Of a stretch of DNA of 64,000 nt, positions 1 through 10,083 are shown piece by piece. Source of the stretch: Paraescarpia echinospica. Its lineage: Eukaryota > Annelida > Polychaeta > Sabellida > Siboglinidae. The notes below the pieces were generated by a model that saw only the letters and a program-made list of their open reading frames with translations, searched no databases and was not told where the DNA came from. Both the position numbers and the translations under genes were made by a program. How positions within the stretch are numbered: the stretch's first letter is position 1; each line of letters starts with the position of its first letter. The stretch covers positions 24,882,702 to 24,946,701 of the forward strand of contig CM034543.1 of NCBI GenBank assembly GCA_020002185.1. The letters are read 5' to 3'.

Positions 1-28
1 GACAATTCATGACAACATGACAGAACCC

Positions 29-182
29 ACAAGTGTCATCATTAAATTATCAATCAAAGTGTCATTATTAAATTATCTACCAAAGTGTCATCATTAAATT
101 ATCTACCAATGTGTCATCGTTAAATTACCTACCGAGTGTCATTATTAAAATTATCTACAAAAGTATCATCATTAAGTTATCC
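29..182. repeat. 26-bp AT-rich tandem repeat, about 6 copies
   Basis: Imperfect copies of a 26-bp unit built on AGTGTCATTATTAAATTATC run head to tail from the left edge of the window. Copies differ by single substitutions (catcatt/cattatt, ctacc/caatc). The array stops abruptly at a pyrimidine-rich tract. Confidence 0.85.
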
Positions 183-435
183 TCCCGCGCTTCCCCTCTC
201 TCTCTCTTCCTTCTCTCCCCTCTCACTCCCTCTATCCCTCCTCTCTCCCTCCTCCCGCGCTTCCCCTCTCTCTCTTCCTTCTCTCCCCTCTCACTCCCTC
301 TCTCCATCTCCCACTCACTCCCTATCTTCTGCTTTCCTTCTCCTCTCTCTTCATCTTTCTCATTCTCCCTCTCTCTCTCTCTCTCTCCACCTCTTCCTCT
401 CTCCCAATCTTCCTCTGTCCCTCTCTCCATCACCA
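183..435. repeat. CT-rich low-complexity tract
   Basis: About 250 bases consist almost only of C and T on the plus strand (CTCTCTC, CCTCTC, TTCCTTC mixtures), with a roughly 60-base internal duplication (183-238 and 251-303, both starting CCTCCCGCGCTTCCCCTCTC). Frames through it read as Ser/Leu/Pro-rich or Glu/Arg-rich strings and are not credible genes. Such tracts can form triplex DNA. Confidence 0.85.
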
Positions 436-880
436 TCGCTCAAAAAAATCAACACCTGAACATGACAGAAGCTGACACTACACAGCAATCACATATATCT
501 GTTTGCCTTATCGTGATTTTCTCACATAACCAGCCATTCACCCCCCCCCTCACTCCCCCCCACCCAGTCTGAATCCCTCCAGGTGTTTAGCCATTGTTGA
601 GTCCATCGCCTTCATATAGATGTGGTTCCTCTCATGTGTGACTGTAGGCAAGTGAATGAGTAAGCAATCTCTCTATAAGCAGCTTAAAACACAATGGTCT
701 TTATCGGTCTTGTTTACACAGCTGAATTAGTTTCTGTTATTTACTAAGCATATCTACTAAGCACCCACATGTTTTCAGAAAACTAATTCTCACTTGGTTT
801 CCAGATTTTAAGGGGTGAAAATTCCATATGTAACCAGGACAGATAAAAACATCGGTGCTGTTATCAGTAGTCTAGGTAGA
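436..880. other. unique DNA, nothing recognised
   Basis: No repeat array, RNA gene or convincing coding segment is visible. A C-rich patch lies at 540-568. The stretch ends at the 3' terminus of the minus-strand LINE. Confidence 0.6.
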
Positions 881-902
881 TTTAACAAGATTTAACAAGA
901 TT
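881..902 (-). repeat. LINE 3' terminal short tandem repeat
   Basis: Two perfect copies of TTTAACAAGA plus two bases close the element, in place of a poly(A) tail. CR1 elements end in short tandem repeats (classically 8 bp in birds); here the unit is 10 bp. Confidence 0.7.
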
Positions 903-930
903 GCCATCCAGAGAATTAACTCTAGATGGC
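903..930 (-). other. LINE 3' UTR hairpin
   Basis: GCCATCCAGAG (903-913) and CTCTAGATGGC (920-930) form an 11-bp stem around a 6-base AATTAA loop. The single mismatch becomes a G-U wobble in the minus-strand RNA. It sits directly before the terminal tandem repeat. In CR1-like elements a 3' hairpin next to the terminal repeat is the recognition structure for the element's own reverse transcriptase. Confidence 0.75.
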
Positions 931-978
931 AGGTGGACAAGGAAGCCCTTTGGCTTATCAAGAGTCCAACCCTTTTAT

Positions 979-1823
979 CTACATATATCCAGCCCTTCTG
1001 AGGTATGTGTCGATTTTATTTTTAAACATATTCACACTACTAGCACCCACACAATCATCAGATAATCTGTTCCATTCATTCACAGTCCTTTGTGAAAATG
1101 AGAACTTTCTCACGTCTAATCTACACTGCTCCTTTACTAATGTAACTTCATGTCCTCTAGTCTTTCTATCTTTCTTAACTGAAAAAAACATATTTCTATC
1201 AATATTTTCATAACCATTCAATATTTTAAACACTTCTATTTGATCTCCTCTCAATCTCCTGGTCTCTAGTGTTGTTAAACCACATTCTTTTAGGCGTTTT
1301 TCATAGCTAAGATCCCTCAGTTTTGGTATCATTTTAGTCGCTCTCCTCTGTACTCTTTCTAGCATATCTATGTCCTTCTTGCGGTATGGCCTCCACGCTT
1401 GTATACAATATTCTAAATGAGGCCTAACTATTGTTTTGTACAGCGGTATTATTAGTTCTTTTTCTTTATATGCTATATTTCGCCTAATCAATCCAAGGAT
1501 TTGATTTCCTTTTGAAGCTGCAATTCCACACTGCTCTGAAACCTTCATGTCAGCACTAATTGTCAGCCCTAAGTCTTTTTCTTTTACAGTAGTACTTAGT
1601 ACAGTTCCCCCATTGTATATTCTACATATTCGTTCCCATGTCCTGTGTGAAGGCATTTACATTTCCCAAAATTGAACAACATTTGCCACTTTTCAGACCA
1701 TTTGATCAACTGTCAAGATCATCTTGTAAATGCTGTCTATCCCATCACTTTTAATCCTTCTAAACACTTTTGTATCATCTGCAAATTTCAACACCTTGCT
1801 AGCTATATCATCGTCCAAATCGT
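979..1823 (-). pseudogene. LINE ORF2, reverse transcriptase motif C and C-terminal domain, multiply frameshifted
   Basis: The catalytic box FADDTKVF is at 1762-1785 in one frame. The segment LIKWSEKWQMLFNFGKCKC follows in a second frame and VLSTTVKEKDLGLTISADMK in a third, so at least three small indels lie between 1620 and 1830. From about 1640 to 979 the frame is clean: VSEQCGIAASKGNQILGLIRR, PLYKTIVRPHLEYCIQAW, DIDMLERVQRRATKMIPKL, then TVNEWNRLSDDCVGASSVNM and FKNKIDTYLRRAGYM before the stop. This end (NEWNRL ... ASSVNMFKNKID) is typical of CR1/L2-group elements. Confidence 0.88.
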
Positions 1824-2934
1824 TTATATATTTAAGAATAATATAGGTCCCAGTACTGATCCCTGTGGAACCCCACTCAAAACTGATTTCCAGTTTGAAG
1901 CCTCCCCATCAACAACTACCCGTTGTCTTCTGTCAATCAGCCATTTTTCTATCCAGTTAATTATACCATTTCCTATGCCATGGGCTTTTAGTTTAAGCAG
2001 TAATCTCTGATGTGGCACTTTGTTGAAAGCTTTTTGAAAATCTAAGTAGATGATATCTACTGGTGATCCATCATCTACCCACTTAGTGATATCTTCCAAA
2101 AAACATAACATATTTGTTAAGCATGACCTCGCTTTTAGAAACCCATGTTGAGATGGGTTTATCAAGTTATTTTTAACAAGAAAATCCACCATGTGATCTT
2201 TAATTAGTCTTTCTAATAATTTACAAATCACCGATGTTAAACTAACTGGTCTATAATTATTTGACTTGTTTCTCGAACCTTTTTTCAATAACGGTATAAT
2301 GTTTGCTTCTTTCCATTGTAAAGGAACCACTCCCTCTTCTAATGACAAGTTGAAAACTGTTGCAAGCGGTATGCTAATTTGTTCTACAATTTCCACTAGT
2401 AGTTTGGGTGGAATACCATCCACTCCAGTTGATTTATTTTCCTTCATAGCCCTAATTTTCTTAGCTACCATTTCTGGGGTTACAATTAACTGTCTTAAAT
2501 AGTCTGATTCTGCCCCTTTGAACTTAGCCTCTGGCAGTGAACTAGTGTCTTCTCTGGTAAACACTGAACTAAAATACTCATTTAGGTCTTCTGCCATTAA
2601 GAATCCTTCTGATATTATATTTCCAGCACTATCTTCTAGAGGACCGACCTTATCCTGAACTTTCTGTTTGCTTCGAACATACGCATAAAAACTCTTGCCG
2701 TCATGTTTTATATTACAAGCTAATTTATGTTCATAGCTTCTCTTTGAATTTCTAATTTCAGCTGTAGCTTGGTTTAGTGCTTCTTTATAAATGTTGTAGT
2801 CTTCGTCATTTCCAGTACGTCTACATGACTTCCACATCATTTGTTTATACTTAATTTTTCTAATGGCTTCTTTCGATAAGTATTTCAATCTGGTCCGTTT
2901 CCCTTGTTTTTTGAAGGGAACAAATTTATCTACG
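1824..2934 (-). pseudogene. LINE ORF2, reverse transcriptase core
   Basis: Follows the TGA at 2937 in the same frame. Reverse transcriptase landmarks in order: NKSTGVDGIPPKLL, WKEANIIPLLKKGS, NNYRPVSLTSVICKLLER, QHGFLKARSCLTNML, VDIIYLDFQKAFNKVPH (motif A; the leading catalytic Asp is present but the usual AFDKVPH reads AFNKVPH, a G-to-A change), and SGVPQGSVLGPILF (motif B). The frame then ends prematurely in LNI and stop at 1824. The continuation YINDLDDDIASK is found one frame over, consistent with a single-base deletion in the A/T run near 1830. The catalytic FADD box therefore lies outside this open frame. Confidence 0.88.
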
Positions 2935-3873
2935 ATTCACTCTATTTCATTCTTTAAGATATTCCAGCATTCTGTTGCTGTCTTATTCTTCAGTGTATTA
3001 TTCCAGTCTATCTTTGCTAAATATTTCCTCATTTCCTTATATCTTCCTTTGTGGAAATTTCTCCTGAACTGCTTTTTATTATTTCTTTCTGATTTTACTT
3101 TGATGGTAAAATGTATCTGGTTGTGATCACTACTTCCCAGAGGCTCACATAATTTAACATTGTCAACTAATTCATTCTGTGAGGACAAAACTAAGTCTAA
3201 CACATTCTCTCCCCTGGTTGGTTCTAGCACATGTTGAGAAAGGAAACTATCTTGTACTAAAACTAAAAACTTGTGGTCCTCACTACCCATACTCTGTAGA
3301 GATTTCCATTTTATATGCCCATGGTTAAAATCCCCCATAATAACACAGTTTGCTCACTTCCCTTATAGCGTTTTGTATTTTTTCATTCTCTTCTATGCTT
3401 ATGTTTGGACTTCGATAAACTAATCCAACCGTTAACGTTGAGTTTCCTGTAACTATGTTACACCAAACAGCTTCTTCGCAATCTGCTTCTCTGTCTAATT
3501 TTATTTCATCAGCCTGGATAGATTCTTTAATATATAAAATAACCCCACCTCCCCTTCTTCCTATTCTATCTTTCCTAAACATTACATATCCTGTCAGTCC
3601 CAATTCGGCATCTGATATACCGGTGGTTGCCCATGATTCGGTTATACCTATTATGTGAGGTTCAATATCTTCTACCATAATGTTTAGTTCATTTCTTTTG
3701 TTTACTACACTCCTTGCATTTAAACAAACACATTTATACCCAGCTTCAGAACAGTTTTCCAGACTGTTCTTTGCTGAATTATTTTTTCTGCCTTTATCTA
3801 TGCCTCCAGTTTCAGGCTTCTCTGCGAGTCCCCCCTGTGAATTTAGTTTAAATAGATGCAACCTGTCCCACTG
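2935..3873 (-). pseudogene. LINE ORF2, endonuclease (EEP) portion, frameshifted
   Basis: Codes for the apurinic/apyrimidinic-like endonuclease that nicks target DNA for target-primed reverse transcription. Motifs in order: CLNARSVVNKR, IIGITESWATT (catalytic Glu), GGVILYIK, VGLVYRSPN, then in another frame MGDFNHGHIKW (GDFN), NVLDLVLSS and LGSSDHNQIHF (terminal SDH). The frame breaks around 3340-3360: the upstream reading ends in YYGGF and stop, while the shifted reading restores VIMGDFNHG. A TGA at 2935-2937 then interrupts the frame in NEIE*IVDKFVPFKKQ. The same frame continues beyond it, so this is a nonsense mutation, plausibly CGA to TGA by CpG decay. All metal and substrate residues are still recognisable, which suggests moderate age. 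Confidence 0.85.
3843..3852 (-). promoter_or_regulatory. candidate -1 ribosomal frameshift site between ORF1 and ORF2
   Basis: The minus strand reads T TTA AAC TAA: heptamer TTTAAAC (plus-strand 3846-3852) in the correct phase for X XXY YYZ slippage, with the ORF1 stop as the next codon. Slipping back one base gives TTT AAA CTA AAT, which is the ORF2 frame. ORF2 is open upstream to TGA (3874-3876), has no ATG near the overlap, and its first Met is codon 62 counted from 3861 (3676-3678), inside the endonuclease domain. Known: TTTAAAC is one of the most efficient eukaryotic and viral -1 slip sites. No strong downstream stem is obvious by eye. Reinitiation at a near-cognate codon is the alternative. 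Confidence 0.5.
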
Positions 3874-5135
3874 TCAACAGATCGCAGCAGATTCTCTGAG
3901 AATACTGCTGCCCCCTTTCCACTTAGATGGAGGCCATCTCTCATGTACATATCTTTTCTCCCAACAAAGTACCCCCATAAATCTAGGAATCCCACGCCCT
4001 CTTCCTCACACATCTGCTCAACTAGTGCGTTGATCGCCATCCTCTTACAGTTTCTGTATCTTGCCCCCCTTCCTCCCATTACTGGCAAAATTCCTGAGAG
4101 AATAACCTGTTCCACTCTGGTCTTCTTTAGCTTCCTCACTAGATGTCTGTACTTCTGAACTATCCCAGTTGTTCCCTCCTTGTCTGCATTGTTTGTCCCA
4201 ACGTGTACTAGTATAGACCCTCCCTTGCCATGCCCCAATACCTTCTCTACCCTTTCGGTCACATGCTCTATCCTAGCCCCCGGTAGACATACAACAATGT
4301 CCTTCCCCTCGCATATAGTCTTGTCTGTTTTTCTCAGAATTGAATCGCCCATAAACACTCTCTCTTTTCTCCTTGCCCCCTCAATCACTGCCTCGGAGTA
4401 GCTCCTCCGGTTTGCATATGTCTGGTTGTTGTCTTTTCCTCTTGTCGTCTTCTCTCCTGTCACATTCTCTTCCATTCCCTTCTTTCCTGTCGCGTTTTCT
4501 CTTGTCCCCTTTCCTCCTGTCATCTTCTCTTCTAGCACATTTACTCTCACTTCCTTTCGTCCCTTCTTCTTTCCTCCCATCACATTTTCTTCTCTCCTCT
4601 CCCGTCCCTTTTCCCCGGCTACCTCCTTCACTACGGTCACTTTCTCCCCTGTCCCCTTCATGCCTGTCATGTTTTCTGTTTTTTGCTGAACACTCTGTCT
4701 TCTTCCACCAGTCTTCTGTCTCACAGTCTTACCAACTGCCTCTGTGGTATCTACCTCTTCACCACCTGTATCGCTGTCGTGTCTCTCCTCGTTCTCTACA
4801 GTCTGACTACCTGCTGATCTATCCCCACTGGCCCGTTTTCTTTTCCTCTGCCGAACACTTTTCCTCCATCCCTCTGTTTTCTCAATGTCTTGTTCCTTCA
4901 CACCGATCACCTTCCTTTCTCTCAGTCTCCTTTCTTCAGTCTCCGTGTCACAACTCTGCTCCTTCTGTGTTGTAGAATTCTCAACTCTCTCCGCGTCATC
5001 CCTCTCTGCTCCATCTATTTCTATGTTGAGTCTCGCCCCCATCTCCTTCACTATATCCGTCAACTTACACACCTCCTTCATCAGACATTCCACCCTCAAA
5101 CACCTCATACACCGAGGTATAACATCTCGGGGCAA
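3843..5135 (-). CDS. LINE ORF1 protein with C-terminal SGNH esterase domain
   Basis: The open frame is about 430 codons. It opens after a TAA at 5136-5138; the first ATG is at 5108-5106, in the segment CMRCLRVECLMKEVC, which holds a small cysteine cluster. Residues about 25-250 are highly charged (Arg/Lys/Glu), with degenerate short repeats of the type ENVTGEKTT and GGKGTREN, probably unstructured or coiled and nucleic-acid binding. Residues about 258-425 form an SGNH hydrolase fold: the nucleophile block FMGDSILRKTD (Ser265), the oxyanion block VHVGTNN (313-316), and the acid/base block RDGLHLSGKG (Asp400, His403). Known: CR1 elements carry such an esterase in ORF1, and its role in retrotransposition is not settled. 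All catalytic residues remain although the partner ORF2 is broken. The frame ends at TAA 3843-3845, directly after a slippery heptamer. Confidence 0.85.
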   Translation of the reverse strand: MPRDVIPRCMRCLRVECLMKEVCKLTDIVKEMGARLNIEIDGAERDDAERVENSTTQKEQSCDTETEERRLRERKVIGVKEQDIEKTEGWRKSVRQRKRKRASGDRSAGSQTVENEERHDSDTGGEEVDTTEAVGKTVRQKTGGRRQSVQQKTENMTGMKGTGEKVTVVKEVAGEKGRERREENVMGGKKKGRKEVRVNVLEEKMTGGKGTRENATGKKGMEENVTGEKTTRGKDNNQTYANRRSYSEAVIEGARRKERVFMGDSILRKTDKTICEGKDIVVCLPGARIEHVTERVEKVLGHGKGGSILVHVGTNNADKEGTTGIVQKYRHLVRKLKKTRVEQVILSGILPVMGGRGARYRNCKRMAINALVEQMCEEEGVGFLDLWGYFVGRKDMYMRDGLHLSGKGAAVFSENLLRSVDSGTGCIYLN

Positions 5136-5264
5136 TTAAAACTTTATTGTGTTTGATTGACACTTCATTTTATGTGTAAGATAATTAAGCAGGTCCAGTT
5201 TCAGGCATTTAATTAGAACTGTACATTTCATTAATTGGGAAAATGTCCTGGGGTTGATCACAAC

Positions 5265-6738
5265 AGGGTAGACAGTAGGCACAAGGGGATAGACACGAGG
5301 TGGTAGACACGAAGGGAGTACACACGAGGGGGTAGACATGAAGGAGTAGACACGAGGGGGTAGACATAAGGGGGTAGACACGAGGTGGTAGACACGAAGG
5401 GTTAGACATGAGGGGGTAGACATAAGGGGGTAGACACGAGGTGGTAGACACGAAGGGGTACACATGAGGGGGTAGACATGAAGGAGTAGATTCAAGGGGG
5501 TAGACATAAGGGGGTAGACACGAGGTGGTAGACACGAAGGGGTAGACATGAGAGGGTAGAAATGAAGGAGTAGACACGAGGGTGTAGACATAAGGGGGTA
5601 AACACGAGGTGGTAGACACGAAGGGGTACACATGAGGAGGTAGACATGAAGGAGTAGACACGAGGGTGTAGACATAAGGGGGTAGACACGAGGTGGTAGA
5701 CACGAAGGGGTACACATGAGGGGGTAGACATGAAGGAGTAGACATAAGGGGGTAAACACGAGGTGGTAGACACGAAGGGGTAGACATGAGAGGGTAGAAA
5801 TGAAGGAGTAGACACGAGGGTGTAGACATAAAGGGATAAACACGAGGTGGTAGACACGAAGGGGTACACATGAGGGGGTAGACATGAAGGAGTAGACACG
5901 AGGGTGTAGACATAGACATGGGGGTAGACACGAGGGTGTAGACATAAGGGGGTAAACACGAGGTGGTAGACACGAAGGGGTACACATGAGGAGGTAGACA
6001 TGAAGGAGTAGACACGAGGGTGTAGACATAAGGGGGTAGACACGAGGTGGTAGACACGAAGGGGTACACATGAGGGGGTAGACATGAAGGAGTAGACATA
6101 AGGGGGTAAACACGAGGTGGTAGACACGAAGGGGTAGACATGAGAGGGTAGAAATGAAGGAGTAGACACGAGGGTGTAGACATAAAGGGATAAACACGAG
6201 GTGGTAGACACGAAGGGGTACACATGAGGGGGTAGACATGAAGGAGTAGACACGAGGGTGTAGACATAAGGGGGTAGACACGAGGTGGTAGACACGAAGG
6301 GGTACACATGAGGGGGTAGACATGAAGGAGTAGACACGAGGGTGTAGACATAAGGGGGTAAACACGAGGTGGTAGACACGAAGGGGTAGACATGAGATGG
6401 TAGGCACGAAGGGGTAGACATGAGGGAGTAGACACGAGGGGTAGACATGAAAGGGTAGATGCAAGGGGGTAGACATGAGGGCGTAGACACGAGAGGGTAG
6501 GCATGAGGGGGTAAACAAAAGGGGGAAGAACATGAGGGGATAGACACGAGGGAGTAGACATGAGGGGGTAGATATGAAGGGGTAGACATGAGGGGGTAGA
6601 CACTAGGGGATAGATATGATGGGTAGACATGAGGGGGTAGACACTAGGGGGTAGATATGAGGGGGTAGGCACAATGGGGGTGGATATGAAGGGGTAGACA
6701 TGAGGGGTAAACATAAGGAGATATATATTAGGGGCACA
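5265..6738. repeat. 15-bp minisatellite with 354-bp higher-order duplication
   Basis: About 100 degenerate copies of a 14-15-bp unit of the type GGGGGTAGACATGAA. Variants (acacgaggtgg, acataaggg, acacgaagg) alternate in long blocks: the block from about 5580 to 5934 recurs almost exactly 354 bp later (for example the rare catgaggagg at 5631 and 5985, and tagacataaaggg at 5823 and 6177). No frame of the minus strand contains a stop for 1.0-1.5 kb because the unit is 15 bp, giving pseudo-proteins of repeated STPSC/LPPHVY. I do not regard these as genes. Confidence 0.93.
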
Positions 6739-8532
6739 GACATTTTGTTCAACTTACAATGTCATTATAAAACCATTAATCTGATGACAGTTGATTATGT
6801 GCTCTGTTAAACAATGACATAATATGATTACAAATACTGTATAACTGTCAAACAGTGATTACACATTCAATCACAAGCTTATATGATGTAATAGAAATCA
6901 CAGACAATTATGATTACATTGGCAACTGGTCCTTGACCATCCCCAGTAGTGACTTCTTGTGACGAGATATCAGAATGAACTGACCCACACAGTAAAGGGA
7001 ACACTCAGTTGGCATCATCAACCGTCACATGACGTCCAGGATGTGACACCATCTGATGTGTCATGACGCGTCATGTGTCATGTCGAAGCTTCAGCGACAG
7101 CGCTCTCATTCACTCGCACTAAATCACCTCCCAACCAATTCCCAAATATTCGTTCCCACATTTCTCCTAAGTGTCCTTGCCCTGGCCCTGTCCTCCGCTT
7201 GTCTCTTCTCTCGTTCATCACCTGTCACATGAAAGCGCCCCAATATCTCTAATGATCTCACAAAGGCTCGCATTAACAGCAGATCCATCATCACCTTTTT
7301 TACACGTCTTTCTTAAGTATAATCAACATTAACAGTGAATCCATCATCTACTCCTTATAATCATTTTAAAGAGCCATTTCATTTATTTTTTAACAAACAC
7401 TAATGAAGAAATTTAGTTAATTTTTAAATGTCGGGAATAACAAAATTACATGGCACCGAAACGATGTGCAAGGCTGCGTTATATTCAACTAAACTGTGTA
7501 TGATTTTTTGCTAGGAACACACAAATGGAAAGGGTATTTCATCGCATTTGATTGCATGGTCCAACCCATAGATTATAAAACTATAACACAAATTGGTGTC
7601 ACAAAAAGTAGTTAATTTCAGAGAACAATATTGGGTTAAAAAACTGTTTCTCTTTGCAACATTATTCTACGTGAAAATAAAAGTTTGTGATAAAAAAATA
7701 TGTCACTGGGTCAAAAACAAAAACATGTCACTACGTCAGACATGTAATGACAAAGAGATGTCACTGTTTTGAGACAGGTCATGATTGACATGTCAGTGTC
7801 AGATGTGTCTTGACAAACACATGTCAATGTGTCAAGACAGGCCATGATATTCTCAAGGAAATGAGCTGGTGATTACTTAACTATGATTTCCGCTCCTTCA
7901 GTAAGACCTTGTTAACATGGCAGGAGACAGCCTCTTTCTGACAGCAATTACAGACGACACCAACAGCCCAATTGAACGGACACATGCTCACACACCACAA
8001 GGAACACACCCGCATGCATGCATGCACGTCACATTTTTGGCTCATTTCTCCACTGGCAACACATGAATGCATCAAGTTATTAAGAGCTTTCTCTTCCGAG
8101 CCAATCCACACCTTACACTAACAATAACATATTAATAATGAAGGTTATTTATTTCATATCCAGAGTAAGACTCTGTTCAGGAATGTTTACCTTTGACTAA
8201 AATGCTAAAACTTCAATACTGATTAACCAATTCACAAGTTCTTTCTGCCTCGCGAACTGAAATACTGCTCATCAAGTCTTCTGGAAACCTTGACACATCT
8301 TATTACAGAGATTACAACAAACATACAGCTACTTGCACTTTCAGTGTTACCATGGATACAGCTCATCATTTAATTGTTATTAACTGGCATTGTTACACAC
8401 AGCTGTTGGTTCTCTACTCGATAAGTCTGACAGAGTCATCTTATACGATTACCTTCTGCCGGTCATTCATGTGTTTGTAAAAAACAAAAAAATGTTATAA
8501 TTATGTAGAGTAGCAAAAATATGTTAGCATAC
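6739..8532. other. unique AT-rich DNA
   Basis: No gene recognised. Local features: the 14-bp perfect palindrome CATGACGCGTCATG at 7062-7075 in a patch of TGACG/ATGTCA words (7022-7085), and a loose run of TGTCACTGTGTCA-like words at 7700-7845. A 76-codon Cys-rich minus frame at 7881-8111 has no other support. Confidence 0.5.
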
Positions 8533-8614
8533 CCCACACATACATGTGTACATACATACACACATACACAAACACACACGCATGCACGTGCACAAACACA
8601 CACACACACCCACA

Positions 8615-8672
<58 letters not shown>

Positions 8673-8677
8673 TACAT
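8533..8677. repeat. (CA)n microsatellite
   Basis: CA dinucleotides interrupted by TG/CG/CC, becoming a nearly pure CA run from 8600 to 8668. Frames through it read as repeating Thr-His or Val-Cys and are artefacts. Confidence 0.95.
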
Positions 8678-9774
8678 CAGTTCGATTATAGTAAGAAATG
8701 TTACAAACAGAGGAAGGCAGTAATCAGGATGCATTACACTCAGACATCTGTGTTCCAGTACGTGAACATTCCTGGCTGCACTGTCATCGTCAGCATTTCG
8801 ATTTCATGCCATGCCCAATGCGTGTTGCTTTGAAACCTGTCGCTCTGTTACCGTGCCTTCACATTCCATGCAGCAGGAGCAATTTTGAGAGACGTGTTTG
8901 CGGGGTTGTATCAACAGATTTAAGTGACAATAAATGCAACTGTCATCGCTAAATGCACTATAATGTGGGCACAGGAATCAGGCAGATAACCACATCCTCT
9001 ATCACACTCAACACAAATTGTAGGTATTTTATCAATTGTACTTGTACTAGTAGTCCGCAAATACCGCCGTATTCCTGGCGCTGAAGTTTAGTATCATTCA
9101 TTCATGAGTTGTCATTCAAGACAGTGTCGTCAAATATCAAACTGTCCCAGTGGAAAGAGAAATGCGTTTAAAAAAAGATAATTAAATAAAAAAATAATTT
9201 TGTAAGCTGCAGTTTAAACACACGCTGTAGAGATCAGTGCTGTCATCTGTTGCTAATTTAAACCTTAACTACCCATGGTCTTAACAAAATATTGTACTGC
9301 TTTAGATTATACAGAAATTAATTATTATGACACAACATTTAAACAAACATCACTACATGAAGTTTGATAGATACTTCAGCACTCCACTCTGACATATACG
9401 TGTATTTCCATGCGTGAACGTATTAGAGGTTGTCCACAATTGTCAACATTTGCTAGATTCATACGATACAAAAAGGGGGACGGGGTCTAGACCTGCATAA
9501 CAATTATAAAAAAAGTTGGTCAAAATTGTGAATGTGAATATCCTCCGCATGTGCTAAATGTCAAAACTCTTACATACCTACATGCGACTTTCAATGTGGA
9601 CAATTATCAACATTTTAAAGTACTACTAATTCGGGGGATAGTGGGGGGCTGAAAATTAGCATCCTGTACAAATAGGCAAGTGTTGACAATTCTGAATGAC
9701 CCCTTAATATTTAGTTGCCTTACATGTTTAATTTTGCAATTAATTACTGTGACACAGTCTTTTACACCATCTCA
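8678..9774. other. unique DNA, nothing recognised
   Basis: AT-rich single-copy sequence with no array and no coding signal I can support. Candidate frames are below 90 codons and lack family motifs. Confidence 0.5.
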
Positions 9775-10000
9775 TGAATAGACACATATAAGTGTCATGC
9801 AGATAATTAACACCACACATAATATTATAAGTATCAGGATAATTAATTGGACATAATATACGCATTATCAAGATATTAACACTAATTAACAAGATAATAT
9901 AAGTGTCACCTGGTCCAGATTGTTGAGAATTAACGGGGTATAATATACCATAAATGTCGCCAATTGATCCTGGACATAATATAAGTGTTGTCAAGATAAT
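9775..10000. repeat. degenerate AT-rich direct repeats around GATAATTAAC
   Basis: Words such as AGATAATTAAC, CATAATATAAGTGTC and CAAGATAAT recur every 35-45 bases in poorly conserved form. It looks like an old tandem array that has decayed. Confidence 0.45.
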
Positions 10001-10083
10001 GAACTGTCAGTTTCTCAACCTGGGCGAATCGCTAGAGCGCAAGGACGTTCCCTTCATCTACACTAGTGCGAGCCACTCTCGGG

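Larger units (their letters stand above)
881..5135 (-). mobile_element. CR1-clade non-LTR retrotransposon (LINE), decayed, probably 5'-truncated
   Basis: Reading right to left, the element carries ORF1 with a GDSL/SGNH esterase domain (3843-5135), ORF2 with an apurinic-type endonuclease and reverse transcriptase (979-3873, broken), a 3' untranslated region with a hairpin (903-930), and a short tandem terminal repeat (881-902). Known for the family: esterase-type ORF1 and a 3' end of hairpin plus short repeats are CR1 hallmarks. The reverse transcriptase tail (IVRPHLEYCIQAWRPY, then DIDMLERVQRRATKMI) is of CR1/L2 type. ORF1 is open back to a TAA at 5136-5138 without a long 5' leader, so the left limit at 5135 may be a truncation. 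ORF2 has at least one nonsense codon and several frameshifts, so this copy cannot move by itself. Confidence 0.9.

Noticed and set aside
155..436. Glu/Arg-rich minus frame
   Set aside because: Pyrimidine-rich low-complexity tract; both strands open by composition.
5136..6714. Three overlapping minus-strand open frames of 365-501 codons (STPSC/LPPHVY repeats)
   Set aside because: They exist only because the 15-bp unit has no stop in any minus frame; all three frames are equally open and no start, splice or domain supports them.
7881..8111. Cys-rich 76-codon minus frame resembling a small secreted protein
   Set aside because: No signal peptide, no cysteine spacing of a known family, and the Cys codons come from GCATGC/TGTG words.
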